Positions 14,292 through 22,597 of a DNA stretch of 64,000 nt are shown in pieces. A program made the position numbers and the translations under genes. The DNA is from CAZWTD01 sp964637345 (GTDB lineage: Bacteria > Patescibacteriota > Patescibacteriia > HK-STAS-PATE-3), in NCBI GenBank assembly GCA_964637345.1, contig CAZWTD010000001.1, positions 1 to 64,000 on the forward strand. Direction: 5' to 3'. Each line of letters begins with the position of its first letter. Position 1 is the first letter of the stretch. The notes beneath the pieces are model-generated. The model made no database searches and was not told the DNA's origin. It saw nothing but the letters and a program-made list of their open reading frames with translations.

Positions 14292-16148
14292 ATGAGCACC
14301 CCAGCCGGAGACGTCGTCTATTTCGCGAAAACGAACTTCCGCAATCAGCAGCGGCGTTTTGGAATTAAGCTCGACGACCGTCGTCGCCACATGTATTTCA
14401 TCGGAAAGACCGGTATGGGAAAGACGACCGTACTGGAAAATATGATGATTCAGGATGTGCAGAATGGTCATGGGCTAGCCGTCATCGATCCGCACGGCGA
14501 CTTCGTTGAGAAGATTCTCGATTTTATTCCGCCGTACCGAATTAATGACGTTGTCTACATCAACCCAGCGGATGTTGATTTTCCGGTTGCGTTTAACGTC
14601 CTCGAAAGTATAAATCCAGCGCACCGCCACCTCGTCGCTTCCGGGCTCTTATCAGTGTTTAAGAAGATGTGGATCGATTCCTGGGGGCCGCGACTTGAGT
14701 ACATTCTTCGGAACTGCATCCTCTCACTCATGGAATACCCTGGCTCCACCTTGCTGGGGATTCCGCGCATTCTGGCGGACGATGATTATCGGGCAAAGGT
14801 CGTCGAAAAACTCACGGATCCAATCGTGAAAGCCTTTTGGGTGACGGAGTTTAACCAATACGCCCAGCAGTTTCGAACTGAAGCTATTTCTCCAATCCAG
14901 AACAAGATTGGGCAATTTCTTTCCTCCGCACTCATTCGAAATATCGTCGGCCAGCCGAAGAGCACAATCGATCTTCGTGCGCTCATGGACGAAGGGAAGA
15001 TTCTTCTTTTGAATTTATCGAAGGGCCGTATTGGCGAAGACAATGCCGGTCTCCTTGGCGGCATGATGATTACAAAACTCCAACTCGCAGCGATGAGTCG
15101 AGTAGATATTCCCGAAGCTGAGCGGAAAGACTTTTTTCTCTACGTCGACGAGTTTCAAAACTTTGCGACCGAGAGTTTCGCCAACATTTTATCCGAAGCT
15201 CGGAAATACCGCTTGAACTTGATTATCGCACACCAGTATATTGAGCAACTCGACGAAAACGTCCAGGCTGCCGTATTCGGTAACGTCGGCTCGATCGTCT
15301 GTTTCCGCGTCGGCGCGGGTGACGCGGAATTTCTCGCAAAGGAATTTGCGCCAGTGTTCGATGAAACCGATTTGGTTAATCTTACGAAGTACGATATCTA
15401 TCTTCGATTGATGATTGACGGCGTTGCGTCGGATCCCTTCTCCGCGACAACGCTTGAGCCGATCAGCGGTCGAACCGGGAATCGCGATAAAGTTATCGCC
15501 GTGTCGCGGGAACGCTACGCCAACACCCGGGAAATTGTTGAAGAAAAAATCTCCCGCTGGAGCGCGATCGATGAAGCAGCCTTCGCCCAGCGGCCTCCAG
15601 CCGGTCGGGGTGGTCCTCGTCGCGGCGGCGGGGGAGGGAACGGTGGAGGGGGCGGAGCGCCCGAGACAATTTCGCCGAGCAAGCTCGCTGAGCTTCTCGC
15701 GAAGCCAGCGAAACCTGAACCAAGTCCTGATGCGCCGACTCCAGCTACCGAGGTTCCGGCTGTGGCGCCAGTTGAACCGGAAATTCCGAAAGAAGTAAGT
15801 TTATCCGAGGCCTTGAAGCTCGGCGCGAATCAGTTTGGCGGAAAAGGCGGACCGCGGCCGGGGCAGGGGAGTAGCGATCAGGACCGACGGCGTCAACCCG
15901 ATCAACCGCGACGAGATCAATCGATGAATCGAAATCAACGGCGAGATAATCGACCGCCCCACTCGCCGCGGAACGATCGCCCGCAGGCACAGCCCCCTCG
16001 CGAGCAGCGCCAACCCGATGCCTCTTCACGGTCAGAGCAAAGACCAACCCCTCCTCCCTTGGAGACGCCAGCTACCCCTAAGCCCGCGGGTCAGCCTGTT
16101 GAGGAGTCCCATGCGCTACAGCCAGGGCAGGTCGTGAAGTTCGATTAG
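14292..16148 (+). CDS. HerA/TraD/VirD4-like AAA ATPase with low-complexity tail
   Basis: 618 residues. Walker A GKTGMGKTT lies at about 37-45, DPHGDFVEKIL follows, and Walker B is FFLYVDEFQN (about 281-290) with ILSEARKYRLNLIIAHQYIEQL as the sensor region. This is the type IV secretion DNA-binding/FtsK-HerA class of hexameric pumps. The last ~170 residues are Pro, Arg and Gln rich without a fold. The protein lacks the membrane module, supplied by the gene just upstream. The stop codon lies immediately before the 100-N gap, so the gene is complete. Confidence 0.85.
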   Translation: MSTPAGDVVYFAKTNFRNQQRRFGIKLDDRRRHMYFIGKTGMGKTTVLENMMIQDVQNGHGLAVIDPHGDFVEKILDFIPPYRINDVVYINPADVDFPVAFNVLESINPAHRHLVASGLLSVFKKMWIDSWGPRLEYILRNCILSLMEYPGSTLLGIPRILADDDYRAKVVEKLTDPIVKAFWVTEFNQYAQQFRTEAISPIQNKIGQFLSSALIRNIVGQPKSTIDLRALMDEGKILLLNLSKGRIGEDNAGLLGGMMITKLQLAAMSRVDIPEAERKDFFLYVDEFQNFATESFANILSEARKYRLNLIIAHQYIEQLDENVQAAVFGNVGSIVCFRVGAGDAEFLAKEFAPVFDETDLVNLTKYDIYLRLMIDGVASDPFSATTLEPISGRTGNRDKVIAVSRERYANTREIVEEKISRWSAIDEAAFAQRPPAGRGGPRRGGGGGNGGGGGAPETISPSKLAELLAKPAKPEPSPDAPTPATEVPAVAPVEPEIPKEVSLSEALKLGANQFGGKGGPRPGQGSSDQDRRRQPDQPRRDQSMNRNQRRDNRPPHSPRNDRPQAQPPREQRQPDASSRSEQRPTPPPLETPATPKPAGQPVEESHALQPGQVVKFD

Positions 16149-16248
16149 NNNNNNNNNNNNNNNNNNNNNNNNNNNNNNNNNNNNNNNNNNNNNNNNNNNN
16201 NNNNNNNNNNNNNNNNNNNNNNNNNNNNNNNNNNNNNNNNNNNNNNNN
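16149..16248. other. Assembly gap (100 N)
   Basis: A run of exactly 100 N, the conventional placeholder for a join of unknown length. Sequence on its two sides may not be as close as drawn. Confidence 0.99.
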
Positions 16249-16497
16249 AAAGGCGGGATTATTGAAGAGCAGGAGCCGATTGGGGTTTTAGCGACCTTTC
16301 ATAATCGAAAGGTTGAGCCAATTGCCTTTCATTGGGGTCGAAGGAAGTACCGGGTCGAGAAGGTGAATTTAGCCTACCGCCGTCGCGATCAAGGGCGCTT
16401 GTACTATCATTTTGCTGTGACAAGCGGGGCCGGGACCTACGATCTTTGTTATGATTCTGAGCGAATGGAATGGCGGATGTGGCGGGCACCAGAGTAG
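16249..16497 (+). CDS. DUF6504-like small protein, 5' truncated by the gap
   Basis: An open frame runs from the first base after the gap to TAG at 16495 (82 residues visible, no start). It reads GGIIEEQEPIGVLATFHNRK, PIAFHWGRRKYRVEKVN, YYHFAVTSGAGTYDLCYDSE and EWRMWRAPE. The pattern PIxFxWxGRxYxVxxV then a Y-rich strand, YxLxYD and a final Trp is that of the short beta-rich proteins (DUF6504) encoded beside Y-family polymerases in Actinobacteria; dinB follows 600 bases downstream here. The family assignment is from memory of the pattern and is moderate. Confidence 0.55.
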   Translation, partial: KGGIIEEQEPIGVLATFHNRKVEPIAFHWGRRKYRVEKVNLAYRRRDQGRLYYHFAVTSGAGTYDLCYDSERMEWRMWRAPE

Positions 16498-16520
16498 AAC
16501 TGTTTCTTTCCAGGAAGGGC

Positions 16521-16546
16521 CCCTTTTCTTGGCAGCAAGAAAAGGG
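16521..16546. repeat. 10-bp perfect inverted repeat in noncoding DNA
   Basis: CCCTTTTCTT / AAGAAAAGGG with a 6-base loop, 24 bases after the stop of the DUF6504-like gene. It lacks a clean T-tract on either side, though the arm itself is T-rich. It may end that transcript. Confidence 0.6.
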
Positions 16547-16560
16547 ACGGAAAAGAACTG

Positions 16561-16631
16561 CTGGGGGAAATATTCGCTTTCATTTCAGTGTGATGTTCTC
16601 CTGCTGGGCCTGGCGCTCAGATTTCCCCCAG
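16561..16631. repeat. 11-bp perfect inverted repeat in noncoding DNA
   Basis: CTGGGGGAAAT (16561-16571) / ATTTCCCCCAG (16621-16631), 49 bases apart. Between 16498 and 16710 I see no gene, only this and the smaller repeat at 16521. It could be a second structured RNA or a decayed mobile element end. Confidence 0.5.
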
Positions 16632-16710
16632 ACCCCAGGATTGCTGGATGAGATTTATAAGTAGAGACATACATCAGTTATCTGCTTTGCATGTGTAAAC
16701 TTGGTCTGAA

Positions 16711-16750
16711 CATAAGAAAGAGGCCCGGAACGTGTAGAAACGCCCGGGCC
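16711..16750 (-). terminator. Terminator of the tandem-repeat ncRNA
   Basis: On the minus strand GGCCCGG (16750-16744) pairs with CCGGGCC (16728-16722), followed by TCTTTCTTATG. It has the same style as the minus-strand terminators at 1891, 18331 and 23897. Confidence 0.75.
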
Positions 16751-17046
16751 CTTGACCCTGCATATTCCGAACAGCTGGTCAGTGCCGTTCAGTCACCCCT
16801 GTCTCGTACCCGGTGCGGACCGAGGATCGTCTTGCACCGAGCTGGCGCATCGTTATTCTGGGCGGTAGCGCCATTACCACCCAGTCACCCCTGTTGATTC
16901 ACTCAATGCGGACCGAGGATCGTCTTGCACTGAGTTGACCCGCGCTATGTTCTGGAAGGTTCGGGTCAGGTCCCTCCAGTCACCCCTGTTGCTACCAAAC
17001 CAGCCAGGAGGCCGATTAGACACCGAACCGAGGAACGTTCAGTGCA
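16712..17046 (-). ncRNA. Candidate structured RNA of three tandem ~93-nt units
   Basis: The region has its own promoter and terminator and no minus-strand ORF. Read 5' to 3' on the minus strand it is (hairpin A, linker, box ACAGGGGTGACTG, hairpin B) three times. The boxes are at 16976-16990, 16881-16895 and 16790-16802. Hairpins B (16936-16968, 16843-16873, 16753-16781) have unrelated stem sequences (TGACCCG, TGGCGC, TGACC with their complements) but loops of 19 nt each. Hairpins A (16902-16934, 16811-16839) share the 17-nt loop AAGACGATCCTCGGTCC on different stems; a shorter-loop A at 17021-17044 keeps CCTCGGT. One A stem pairs fully only on the minus strand, through a G-U pair, which supports this orientation. 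It does not look like RNase P RNA, tmRNA, 6S or SRP RNA. Confidence 0.75.
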
Positions 17047-17052
17047 GGGAGC

Positions 17053-17081
17053 ATAATAGTCGAGTTTTTTCATCGCGTCAA
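17053..17081 (-). promoter_or_regulatory. Promoter of the tandem-repeat ncRNA
   Basis: Minus strand TTGACG (17081-17076), 17 bases, TATTAT (17058-17053). It lies in the 5' region of dinB, so the two are divergent and might compete or be co-regulated. Confidence 0.8.
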
Positions 17082-17093
17082 GGGAAGTAAACT

Positions 17094-18332
17094 ATGCAGC
17101 GGATCATCATGCATTTCGACATGAACTCCTACTTCGCCTCGGTCGAACAGCAGGCGAATCCGCGTTTGCGCGGGAAACCGCTCGGGATCGCGGCGACACT
17201 CGCGCCGGGCGGGTGCATGATTGCGACCTCAAAGGAGGCGAAGGCGAAGGGCATTGTGACTGGGATGCGAGTGAAGGACGGACTGGCCATTGATCCGAAT
17301 TTGATTGTTGTTGAGGTTGATCCTCCGAAGTACCAGTCAACAACTGAGCGGATTTTTGGTATTGTCGCCGAGTACGCCGAGGATATAGAGCCCTACTCAA
17401 TTGATGAAGCCTTCGTCGACTTAACGGGAACTGCGGCCAGCCTCGATGATGCGGTCGCTCTCGTTGCAACCTTAAAGCGCCGTATTCACGACGAGGTTGG
17501 AGATTGGTTAACCTGTTCGGCGGGAATTGCCTGGACGCGTTGGCTCGCAAAGTTCGCCTCGGACACTGCCCCGAAAGCTGGACTCGTGGTCTTCACTCCC
17601 GAAAGCTTGCCGGGCTATCTTCTTGGCCGCGGGGTGACCGAGGCCTGGGGTATTGCGAAAGGCTTTGGTTCCCGTCTCAATGCGCTTGGTATTGCGACCT
17701 TGGATGAATTAGCTCGATACCCGGTGACGAATTTAGTTGAGGCGCTGGGCGTGAAGGGCTATGAGCTTTGGGCGAATGTGAATGGGATTGAGCTCGGAGG
17801 TGTTCAAGCGCCACATCAGCCAAAGTCGGTTGGACACACTCACGTTTTGCGCGTTCGCACAAAGGATCCCTTGTTTCATCGCGGCGTACTCATGAAACTC
17901 TGCGAGAAAACCGGCCGGCGTTTGCGTCAGCTTGGACTTGAAGCGCACGGTCTCGCTGCGTTTGCGAACTGCGTTGAGCGGCCCCAGGCGCCGATGCGAG
18001 AAGCGTTTAGCTGCGGCGGGCACCGTTTATTTCAGCGAGGTTTAACAAGCAGTCGAGAGATCTATCGTTTGGCTTGGTCAATGCTCGAGCCTGAGTTGCG
18101 CGGGCTAACCGTCGTCTGGCTCGGGGTGACCACCTACCGTTTAGCGCCGCGCTCAAACCAGCTTAGCCTTTGGCCCATGGCGAATCATACCGTCGTCGAA
18201 GAGGCTGTTGATGAGATGAACGAGCGGTATGGGTCCTACGTCGTTCAGTGGGGCGCGATGGCCGGAATGCGAAAACACGCGCCCGAGCGGATCGGGTATC
18301 GGAAGTCGGTTGATATTCCTCAGCCGCTGTAA
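17094..18332 (+). CDS. dinB: DNA polymerase IV (Y-family translesion polymerase)
   Basis: 412 residues. Motifs: MHFDMNSYFASVEQ with the metal ligand Asp9, then RGKPLGIAAT, and YSIDEAFVDLT with Asp104-Glu105; GIAWTRWLAKFASDTAPKAGL and the helix-hairpin-helix region GIAKGFGSRLNALGI follow, then the little finger domain. AAGGGA 8 bases before the ATG is a fair SD. It copies damaged DNA without proofreading. The C-terminus (GMRKHAPERIGYRK) is not a clear beta-clamp motif. Neighbours are the DUF6504-like gene and the divergent ncRNA. Confidence 0.95.
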   Translation: MQRIIMHFDMNSYFASVEQQANPRLRGKPLGIAATLAPGGCMIATSKEAKAKGIVTGMRVKDGLAIDPNLIVVEVDPPKYQSTTERIFGIVAEYAEDIEPYSIDEAFVDLTGTAASLDDAVALVATLKRRIHDEVGDWLTCSAGIAWTRWLAKFASDTAPKAGLVVFTPESLPGYLLGRGVTEAWGIAKGFGSRLNALGIATLDELARYPVTNLVEALGVKGYELWANVNGIELGGVQAPHQPKSVGHTHVLRVRTKDPLFHRGVLMKLCEKTGRRLRQLGLEAHGLAAFANCVERPQAPMREAFSCGGHRLFQRGLTSSREIYRLAWSMLEPELRGLTVVWLGVTTYRLAPRSNQLSLWPMANHTVVEEAVDEMNERYGSYVVQWGAMAGMRKHAPERIGYRKSVDIPQPL

Positions 18333-18369
18333 TAAAGTTGCCCCGCCAAACCAAGTAGGTCGGCGGGGC
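18331..18369 (-). terminator. Terminator for the 18387-18704 gene
   Basis: GCCCCGCC / GGCGGGGC (18340-18369) followed on the minus strand by AACTTTATT. It also lies just after dinB on the plus strand, without a T-tract in that direction. Confidence 0.65.
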
Positions 18370-18386
18370 TAGGGGCGGGAGAAGTG

Positions 18387-18704
18387 CTAGTCGAGCTCGA
18401 GGAAGCAGGTCCACTTGTTCGACTCTTGTCCTGAGGACCGTTGCTGCGCCCAGCAGTGATCCTTGTCGCTCCAGGCGAGTTTTATGACTTCCCCTCCCAG
18501 AGTCATGAATGCGAGGCGGAAACCACCTTCAACCCAGAGACCGAGCGCCATGCCCGGGTGGACCTCGAGGACGGTATCCCCGTGGAAGAATGTGATCCTT
18601 CCGGGCCGGGGAAAAAACTCTACGTTCGCGAGTCCAGTCTGCTCGCGGGCTCGCTCGAGTTGAACCTTACCTTCCCGGATGATCAAATCGCGATCTACGT
18701 CCAT
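18387..18704 (-). CDS. Hypothetical protein (105 aa), cassette type
   Basis: ATG at 18704 is preceded by GAGGAGGG at 5 bases, so it is preferred to the longer frame from 18749. The protein is soluble, mixed alpha/beta: acidic MDVDRDLIIREGKVQLERAREQ start, then ITFFHGDTVLEV, FRLAFMTLGGEVIKLAWSD, and a Trp/Cys-rich end (HCWAQQ, KWTCFLELD). No family is recognised. It has a consensus promoter and a terminator of its own and belongs to the set of small minus-strand monocistronic units in this scaffold. Confidence 0.6.
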   Translation of the reverse strand: MDVDRDLIIREGKVQLERAREQTGLANVEFFPRPGRITFFHGDTVLEVHPGMALGLWVEGGFRLAFMTLGGEVIKLAWSDKDHCWAQQRSSGQESNKWTCFLELD

Positions 18705-18739
18705 TTCTGCCCTCCTCTCTGTCGGTGAATGGACTGATA

Positions 18740-18768
18740 AACATAGCAAAACTTTGCGAAAAAGTCAA
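18740..18768 (-). promoter_or_regulatory. Promoter of the 18387-18704 gene
   Basis: Minus strand TTGACT (18768-18763), 17 bases ending TGC, TATGTT (18745-18740). A leader of about 30 bases holds the SD. Confidence 0.8.
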
Positions 18769-18788
18769 GCCCTTCGGATTAAGGGGGA

Positions 18789-19778
18789 TTATGTTGCTGG
18801 AGACTCGACTGGGAGCAAGCTTTCCAGCTCGGCTCGGTTTTTAAACTGCACGAGCTTTTTCCGGAGCTCAGCCGCACCCGGAAAACCGCGGACATACCAG
18901 GCGAGATGTTTACGCACCTCGAGGAGGCCCCGCCCACCCTTCGCCTGCTCCGAGAGTTCAGCGTGACGGAGCGCGGTTGTTCGAACTTTTGTCCAATCCG
19001 TAGGGTCAAAGCGGCCGGTAGTAAGAAGGCTCCGCGCTTGGTGAAAAATCCAGGGCTGTCCTTGGCTCCCGCGGGCGATCCCAACACCATCCGCCCCTGT
19101 TTCTTCGAGAATAGTGACGACTCGTTCAGGTGTCGTTATGCCTCCGTTCGCGAGTACGACCCCCGAAAAGCGAGCCTTGATTTCTCGGATCATCGCCGTG
19201 TCGACTTCGCCGGAGAAGCCGCCTTCGTAGGACCGGCCATGGACCATAATGGCGGCGATTGGCAGGTCTTCGATTGCCTCAAGCAGATCAAGCGCCGTAT
19301 AGCGATCAGAACAGCCGGGTTGCACCTCGCGGCGTTCCTTTCGGATGCTCGTTCGGACCTTGATGGAGAGCGGGATAGTAATCCGTTCAAGCGCTGCCTC
19401 AATTAAGCGCCGGGCGTATTGGGGATCGCGGAGCAGGGCGACGCCGGAGCCGTGCCGAACGACTTTTTTCGCAGGACAGCCGAAGTTAATATCGAGGCCG
19501 GCGAAGCCGCGACGCTGGACTTCAGCCGCGGCTTTCGCGAACGCGGCGACGTCGTGACCGAAGATCTGACAGACAACTGGCTGCTCGCTCGGGTCAAATG
19601 CCATTTTCGCGAAGGAGGACTTCGCGTCATGGGCAATCGCATCAGAAGAAATGAATTCCGTATAGACGACGTCGGCGCCGGCCTCGCGACAGAGGCGTCG
19701 AAAGGCGCTGTCCGTAACGCCTTCCATAGGGGCCAGCGCGAGTATTTGACCTTTTTGTTCAGACCAAAAATTCGCCAT
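18789..19778 (-). CDS. dus: tRNA-dihydrouridine synthase
   Basis: 329 residues from ATG 19778; a start at 19796 is possible, but the predicted transcript begins near 19780. The flavin-dependent TIM barrel is complete: LALAPMEGVTDSAFRRLC, QIFGHD, DINFGCPAKKVVRHGSG with the catalytic Cys, IPLSIKVRTS (Lys for phosphate binding), IMVHGR, VLANGGI and GVGIARGSQGQPWIF. The C-terminal helical domain (HLAWYVRGFPGAAELR) binds tRNA. It reduces specific uridines in the D-loop. It sits directly after cysS. Confidence 0.93.
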   Translation of the reverse strand: MANFWSEQKGQILALAPMEGVTDSAFRRLCREAGADVVYTEFISSDAIAHDAKSSFAKMAFDPSEQPVVCQIFGHDVAAFAKAAAEVQRRGFAGLDINFGCPAKKVVRHGSGVALLRDPQYARRLIEAALERITIPLSIKVRTSIRKERREVQPGCSDRYTALDLLEAIEDLPIAAIMVHGRSYEGGFSGEVDTAMIREIKARFSGVVLANGGITTPERVVTILEETGADGVGIARGSQGQPWIFHQARSLLTTGRFDPTDWTKVRTTALRHAELSEQAKGGRGLLEVRKHLAWYVRGFPGAAELRKKLVQFKNRAELESLLPVESPAT

Positions 19779-19786
19779 ATGGTCGT

Positions 19787-19815
19787 TCTCTATCATGTTG
19801 CTTGTCGTGCGTCAA
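19787..19815 (-). promoter_or_regulatory. dus promoter overlapping the cysS stop codon
   Basis: Minus strand TTGACG (19815-19810), 17 bases, TAGAGA (19792-19787). The -35 contains the cysS TGA. The predicted start at about 19780 is 2 bases from the ATG, i.e. nearly leaderless. Confidence 0.5.
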
Positions 19816-21200
19816 CGCTCGAGGTTTGGCCGGGATTTTACTACGGGGCCTTGGGCTGTATCCTCAACGTGAAAGCCGGCTGCTTCGATACGCGCACGGA
19901 GTTCGTCGGCGTGCTTGAAGTCGCCCCTTGCTCGAGCCTCTTCGCGCTGAGACGCGAGTTGCGTAATTGCCTCAGGAATCGTTGAGGCGTGGATGGAATA
20001 CAGCTGTAGGCCAAGCGCCCGGTCAACCAGCTCAAGGCTCGCTCGCTTTGTGCTTGGGTCGGCTGTACTTCCAAGAAACTCCCAAAGTCGCGCAATCGCA
20101 CCTGGTGTGTCGAGGTCGTTATTTAGGGCTGAATGAAACGCTGTGATGAAGGCATCATCAACCTGTCCCTTCGCTTCAGGTAAGTCAGCGATCAGGCTCG
20201 TTAATCGCTCGTAGCCCCGCGCAGCCGCCTCAACCGCTTCCCAGGAGAAATTCAGCTTTTGCCGGTAGTGGGTTTGAAGCAGCCAAAAACGATAGGCAAG
20301 CGGGGAAATTCCTCGTTCAAGCAGGCTCGCGAGCGTTAACGCGTTTCCTTCAGACTTACCCATTCGTCCGTCGTGAATGACAAGAAATTCGCCGTGCAGC
20401 CAATAGCGCACAAAGGGCTTCCCGGTCGCGGTTTCGCTTTGGGCAATTTCGTTCGTGTGGTGAACCGGAATGTGGTCGACCCCGCCCGTGTGAATATCGA
20501 TCGTGTCGCCGAGGGCTTTGAGGCTCATCGCCGAGCATTCAAGGTGCCAGCCCGGAAAGCCGACGCCCCAGGGCGAGTCCCACTGCATTTGGCGCTGGAC
20601 GCCGGCGGGGGAAAACTTCCAGAGCGCGAAGTCTGTCGGATGGCGTTTTCCGGCGACCTGGGCAACGCGGGCTCCGGCGCGCTGGCCTTCGGGATTCAGG
20701 CGGGCGAGCGCTCCGTAGTTTGGAAAGCTCGCGGTATCAAAGTAGATTCCGTCCTCGGTTCGATAGGTTGCACCCTTGGCTTCAAGTTGTTGAACAAGTT
20801 GAATTTGTTCAGCGATGTGGTCGGTTGCTCGAAGCCAATCCGTCGGTTCAAGAATATTGAGAGCCTGGAGATCGGTTTTAAAAGCTGCTTCGTAGGTTCG
20901 AGCAATCGTGAGCGCTGAACTGCCCGTGCGCTGGGCTTCCTGCTCAACTTTGTCTTCCCCTTGGTCTGCGTCGTCTGTGAGGTGTCCGACGTCAGTGATA
21001 TTCATCACATGCTTGACGGTGTAACCATTTAGTTCAAGAACCCGCCGAAGCGTATCGGAAAAAACATAGGTACGGAGGTTTCCGAGGTGGGCCGGTCCGT
21101 ATACTGTTGGCCCGCAGGAATACAGGCCTACCGAGTTCGATTCGATTGGTTGGAAGAGTTCTTTTGTTCGAGTCAGCGTGTTGGTGAGAGAGAGGTCCAT
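19812..21200 (-). CDS. cysS: Cysteinyl-tRNA synthetase
   Basis: 462 residues. ATG 21200 (MDLSLTNTL) is chosen: the -10 TACACT ends at 21210, so the ATG at 21209 would lie upstream of the transcript start. [20 protein letters not shown] contains the zinc Cys and the HIGH-type motif (HLGN); [11 protein letters not shown] and [11 protein letters not shown] give the other zinc ligands; GRMGKSEGN is the KMSKS loop with a Gly in place of Ser. The C-terminal helical bundle ends with a short alpha/beta tail. It charges tRNA-Cys. Confidence 0.96.
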   Translation of the reverse strand: MDLSLTNTLTRTKELFQPIESNSVGLYSCGPTVYGPAHLGNLRTYVFSDTLRRVLELNGYTVKHVMNITDVGHLTDDADQGEDKVEQEAQRTGSSALTIARTYEAAFKTDLQALNILEPTDWLRATDHIAEQIQLVQQLEAKGATYRTEDGIYFDTASFPNYGALARLNPEGQRAGARVAQVAGKRHPTDFALWKFSPAGVQRQMQWDSPWGVGFPGWHLECSAMSLKALGDTIDIHTGGVDHIPVHHTNEIAQSETATGKPFVRYWLHGEFLVIHDGRMGKSEGNALTLASLLERGISPLAYRFWLLQTHYRQKLNFSWEAVEAAARGYERLTSLIADLPEAKGQVDDAFITAFHSALNNDLDTPGAIARLWEFLGSTADPSTKRASLELVDRALGLQLYSIHASTIPEAITQLASQREEARARGDFKHADELRARIEAAGFHVEDTAQGPVVKSRPNLER

Positions 21201-21209
21201 ATCGAGCAT

Positions 21210-21239
21210 AGTGTAGCAGCCCGGCGAATGAGTGAGCAA
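21210..21239 (-). promoter_or_regulatory. cysS promoter, near-leaderless
   Basis: Minus strand TTGCTC (21239-21234), 18 bases ending TGC, TACACT (21215-21210). The start of transcription should be about 3 bases before ATG 21200. Confidence 0.5.
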
Positions 21240-21244
21240 GGAGT

Positions 21245-21312
21245 CAAAGAAAAAGAAAACCCCGCACCAGATCCCTCCTCGCTTCGGGCGAAATCGGGAT
21301 GACGGTGCGGGG
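21245..21312 (-). terminator. Terminator of the corA-AAA operon
   Basis: Minus strand CCCCGCACC / GGTGCGGGG, with an inner ATCCC/GGGAT stem (21260-21312), followed by TTTTCTTTTTCTTTG. Next to it a 16-base palindrome CCGTACGGCCGTACGG (21314-21329) may extend the structure. Confidence 0.85.
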
Positions 21313-21332
21313 TCCGTACGGCCGTACGGGAA

Positions 21333-21533
21333 CTAGGCCGCGGGGTTCAAAATGTAGAGAGCCCCGAACATATAGAGGAACGCGAAGAGGATCAAGAGGG
21401 CGGACAGTGTCACACCTTCCATAACCTCAACCAAAGGATTGTGTTGTGCCTTTGCTGGTTTTGGCGTTTCCCCAACAGCCGGCATCACTGGAGCCGGCAT
21501 CGTTGCCGCTGGGGCCTGGGTATTCATTTCCAT
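21333..21533 (-). CDS. Small single-pass membrane protein (66 aa)
   Basis: A Pro/Ala-rich N-terminus (MEMNTQAPAATMPAPVMPAVGETPKP) precedes one hydrophobic helix (about 40-62, GVTLSALLILFAFLYMFGALYIL). It is the last gene of the minus-strand operon with the Clp-type ATPase, 35 bases after it. Small membrane partners of this kind often tether or regulate a larger enzyme; that is inference. The true start could be the second Met. Confidence 0.55.
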   Translation of the reverse strand: MEMNTQAPAATMPAPVMPAVGETPKPAKAQHNPLVEVMEGVTLSALLILFAFLYMFGALYILNPAA

Positions 21534-21568
21534 TGTTTTTGTCTTTCGTTTTTGTTAGTGCTAATTTC

Positions 21569-22570
21569 CTACGTCGCTGGTCGACCTTTTTCTGGGTGTA
21601 CTCCAGAGCCAGACGGTTTTGGTGAAGGGGAGGGGGAGGGAGCGAAGCGTGCCTCAAGCTTGAGGTCGCGCTCCCATTCAGTAATGACCTCGAGTATGTC
21701 TTGGTCAGTAACAACAGATTCTTTCGTTCCGGCCGCATCGAGCGCATCGAGTCGAACTTTCGCACACGCCTCATCGATGATATCAATCGCCTTATCTGGG
21801 AAGTGCCGATCTGGAATCCGTTCGGCCGAAAGATGAACTGCTGCGTCGAGGGCCTCTTCAGTGATTCGGACGTGATGGTGTTGTTCGTAGCGCTGGCGAA
21901 GGCCGCGGACAATCGCCCGGGTTTCCTCAACCGTCGGTTCCTCAACGGCGACCGGCTGGAATCGTCGCTCAAGCGTGAGGTCATGCGCGATGTATTCTTG
22001 GTAGTCCTTCGGAGTTGAGGCGCCGATGACTTGAAGCTCGCCGCGAGCGAGGGCCGGCTTAAGGATTTCCGCGGCGTCAATTGCTCCGCTCGCTTCACCG
22101 GCTTCGGCCAGAGTGTGCAGCTCATCGATGAAGAGAATAATTGAGCGCTCCCCCCGGATGATTTCGTCGGTGAGTAGTTTTAAGCGCTTCTCGAATTCTC
22201 CACGAAATTTTGTCCCGGCGACCAGGCCGGCGAGATCGAGCGCGAGCAGTCGCTTCCCACGGAGGAGCGTCGGGACGCGGTTTGAGGCAATCTCGTTAGC
22301 CAGCTCTTCGACAATTGCTGTTTTTCCAACCCCAGAGTTGCCGATGAGAACCGGGTTGTTTTTCGTTCGTCGAGAGAGGATTTGGATCACTCGGCGAATC
22401 TCGTGGCCGCGACCGATAACAGGATCAAGCTCTCCCTTTCGGGCGAGCGCGGTCAGATCCTTCGCGTATAAATCCAAAGTTACCGTCCGATCCTGTTGGC
22501 GTTGGCTAACGACGTAGAGGATGATGGCGATGCCGACAAAAACAGCGGCGGCGTAAAGATAGCTATCCAT
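21569..22570 (-). CDS. Membrane-tethered single-domain Clp-type AAA+ ATPase
   Basis: 333 residues. An N-terminal membrane helix (about 5-22, [17 protein letters not shown]) replaces the Clp N-domain. Then a D1-type AAA module: [36 protein letters not shown], Walker A GNSGVGKT (77-84), [13 protein letters not shown], Walker [13 protein letters not shown] (about 143-154), sensor [12 protein letters not shown] with Arg fingers in LERRFQPV, and the small subdomain [23 protein letters not shown]. The D2 module, the ClpP-binding loop and most of the M-domain are missing; the C-terminus is Pro/Ser-rich. It may remodel membrane proteins independently of ClpP. Confidence 0.8.
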   Translation of the reverse strand: MDSYLYAAAVFVGIAIILYVVSQRQQDRTVTLDLYAKDLTALARKGELDPVIGRGHEIRRVIQILSRRTKNNPVLIGNSGVGKTAIVEELANEIASNRVPTLLRGKRLLALDLAGLVAGTKFRGEFEKRLKLLTDEIIRGERSIILFIDELHTLAEAGEASGAIDAAEILKPALARGELQVIGASTPKDYQEYIAHDLTLERRFQPVAVEEPTVEETRAIVRGLRQRYEQHHHVRITEEALDAAVHLSAERIPDRHFPDKAIDIIDEACAKVRLDALDAAGTKESVVTDQDILEVITEWERDLKLEARFAPSPSPSPKPSGSGVHPEKGRPAT

Positions 22571-22597
22571 GTTGTCTGTTTGTTTGAGGCCGCAGAA

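Noticed and set aside
16691..16897. Plus-strand ORF of 68 codons through the ncRNA region
   Set aside because: No SD or promoter on that strand, composition follows the hairpin repeats, and pairing evidence supports a minus-strand noncoding RNA.
16790..16990. Three copies of CAGTCACCCCTGT at 92-95 bp spacing as a possible CRISPR array
   Set aside because: Repeats are too short and the intervals are themselves similar and structured, not unique spacers; no cas genes lie nearby.
16712..17046. RNase P RNA, tmRNA, 6S RNA or SRP RNA as identity of the ncRNA
   Set aside because: None of their invariant sequences is present, and none has a triple tandem two-hairpin structure.
21314..21329. 16-base palindrome CCGTACGGCCGTACGG as a separate operator
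   Set aside because: It directly abuts the operon terminator and is most simply part of that terminator region; no promoter overlaps it.
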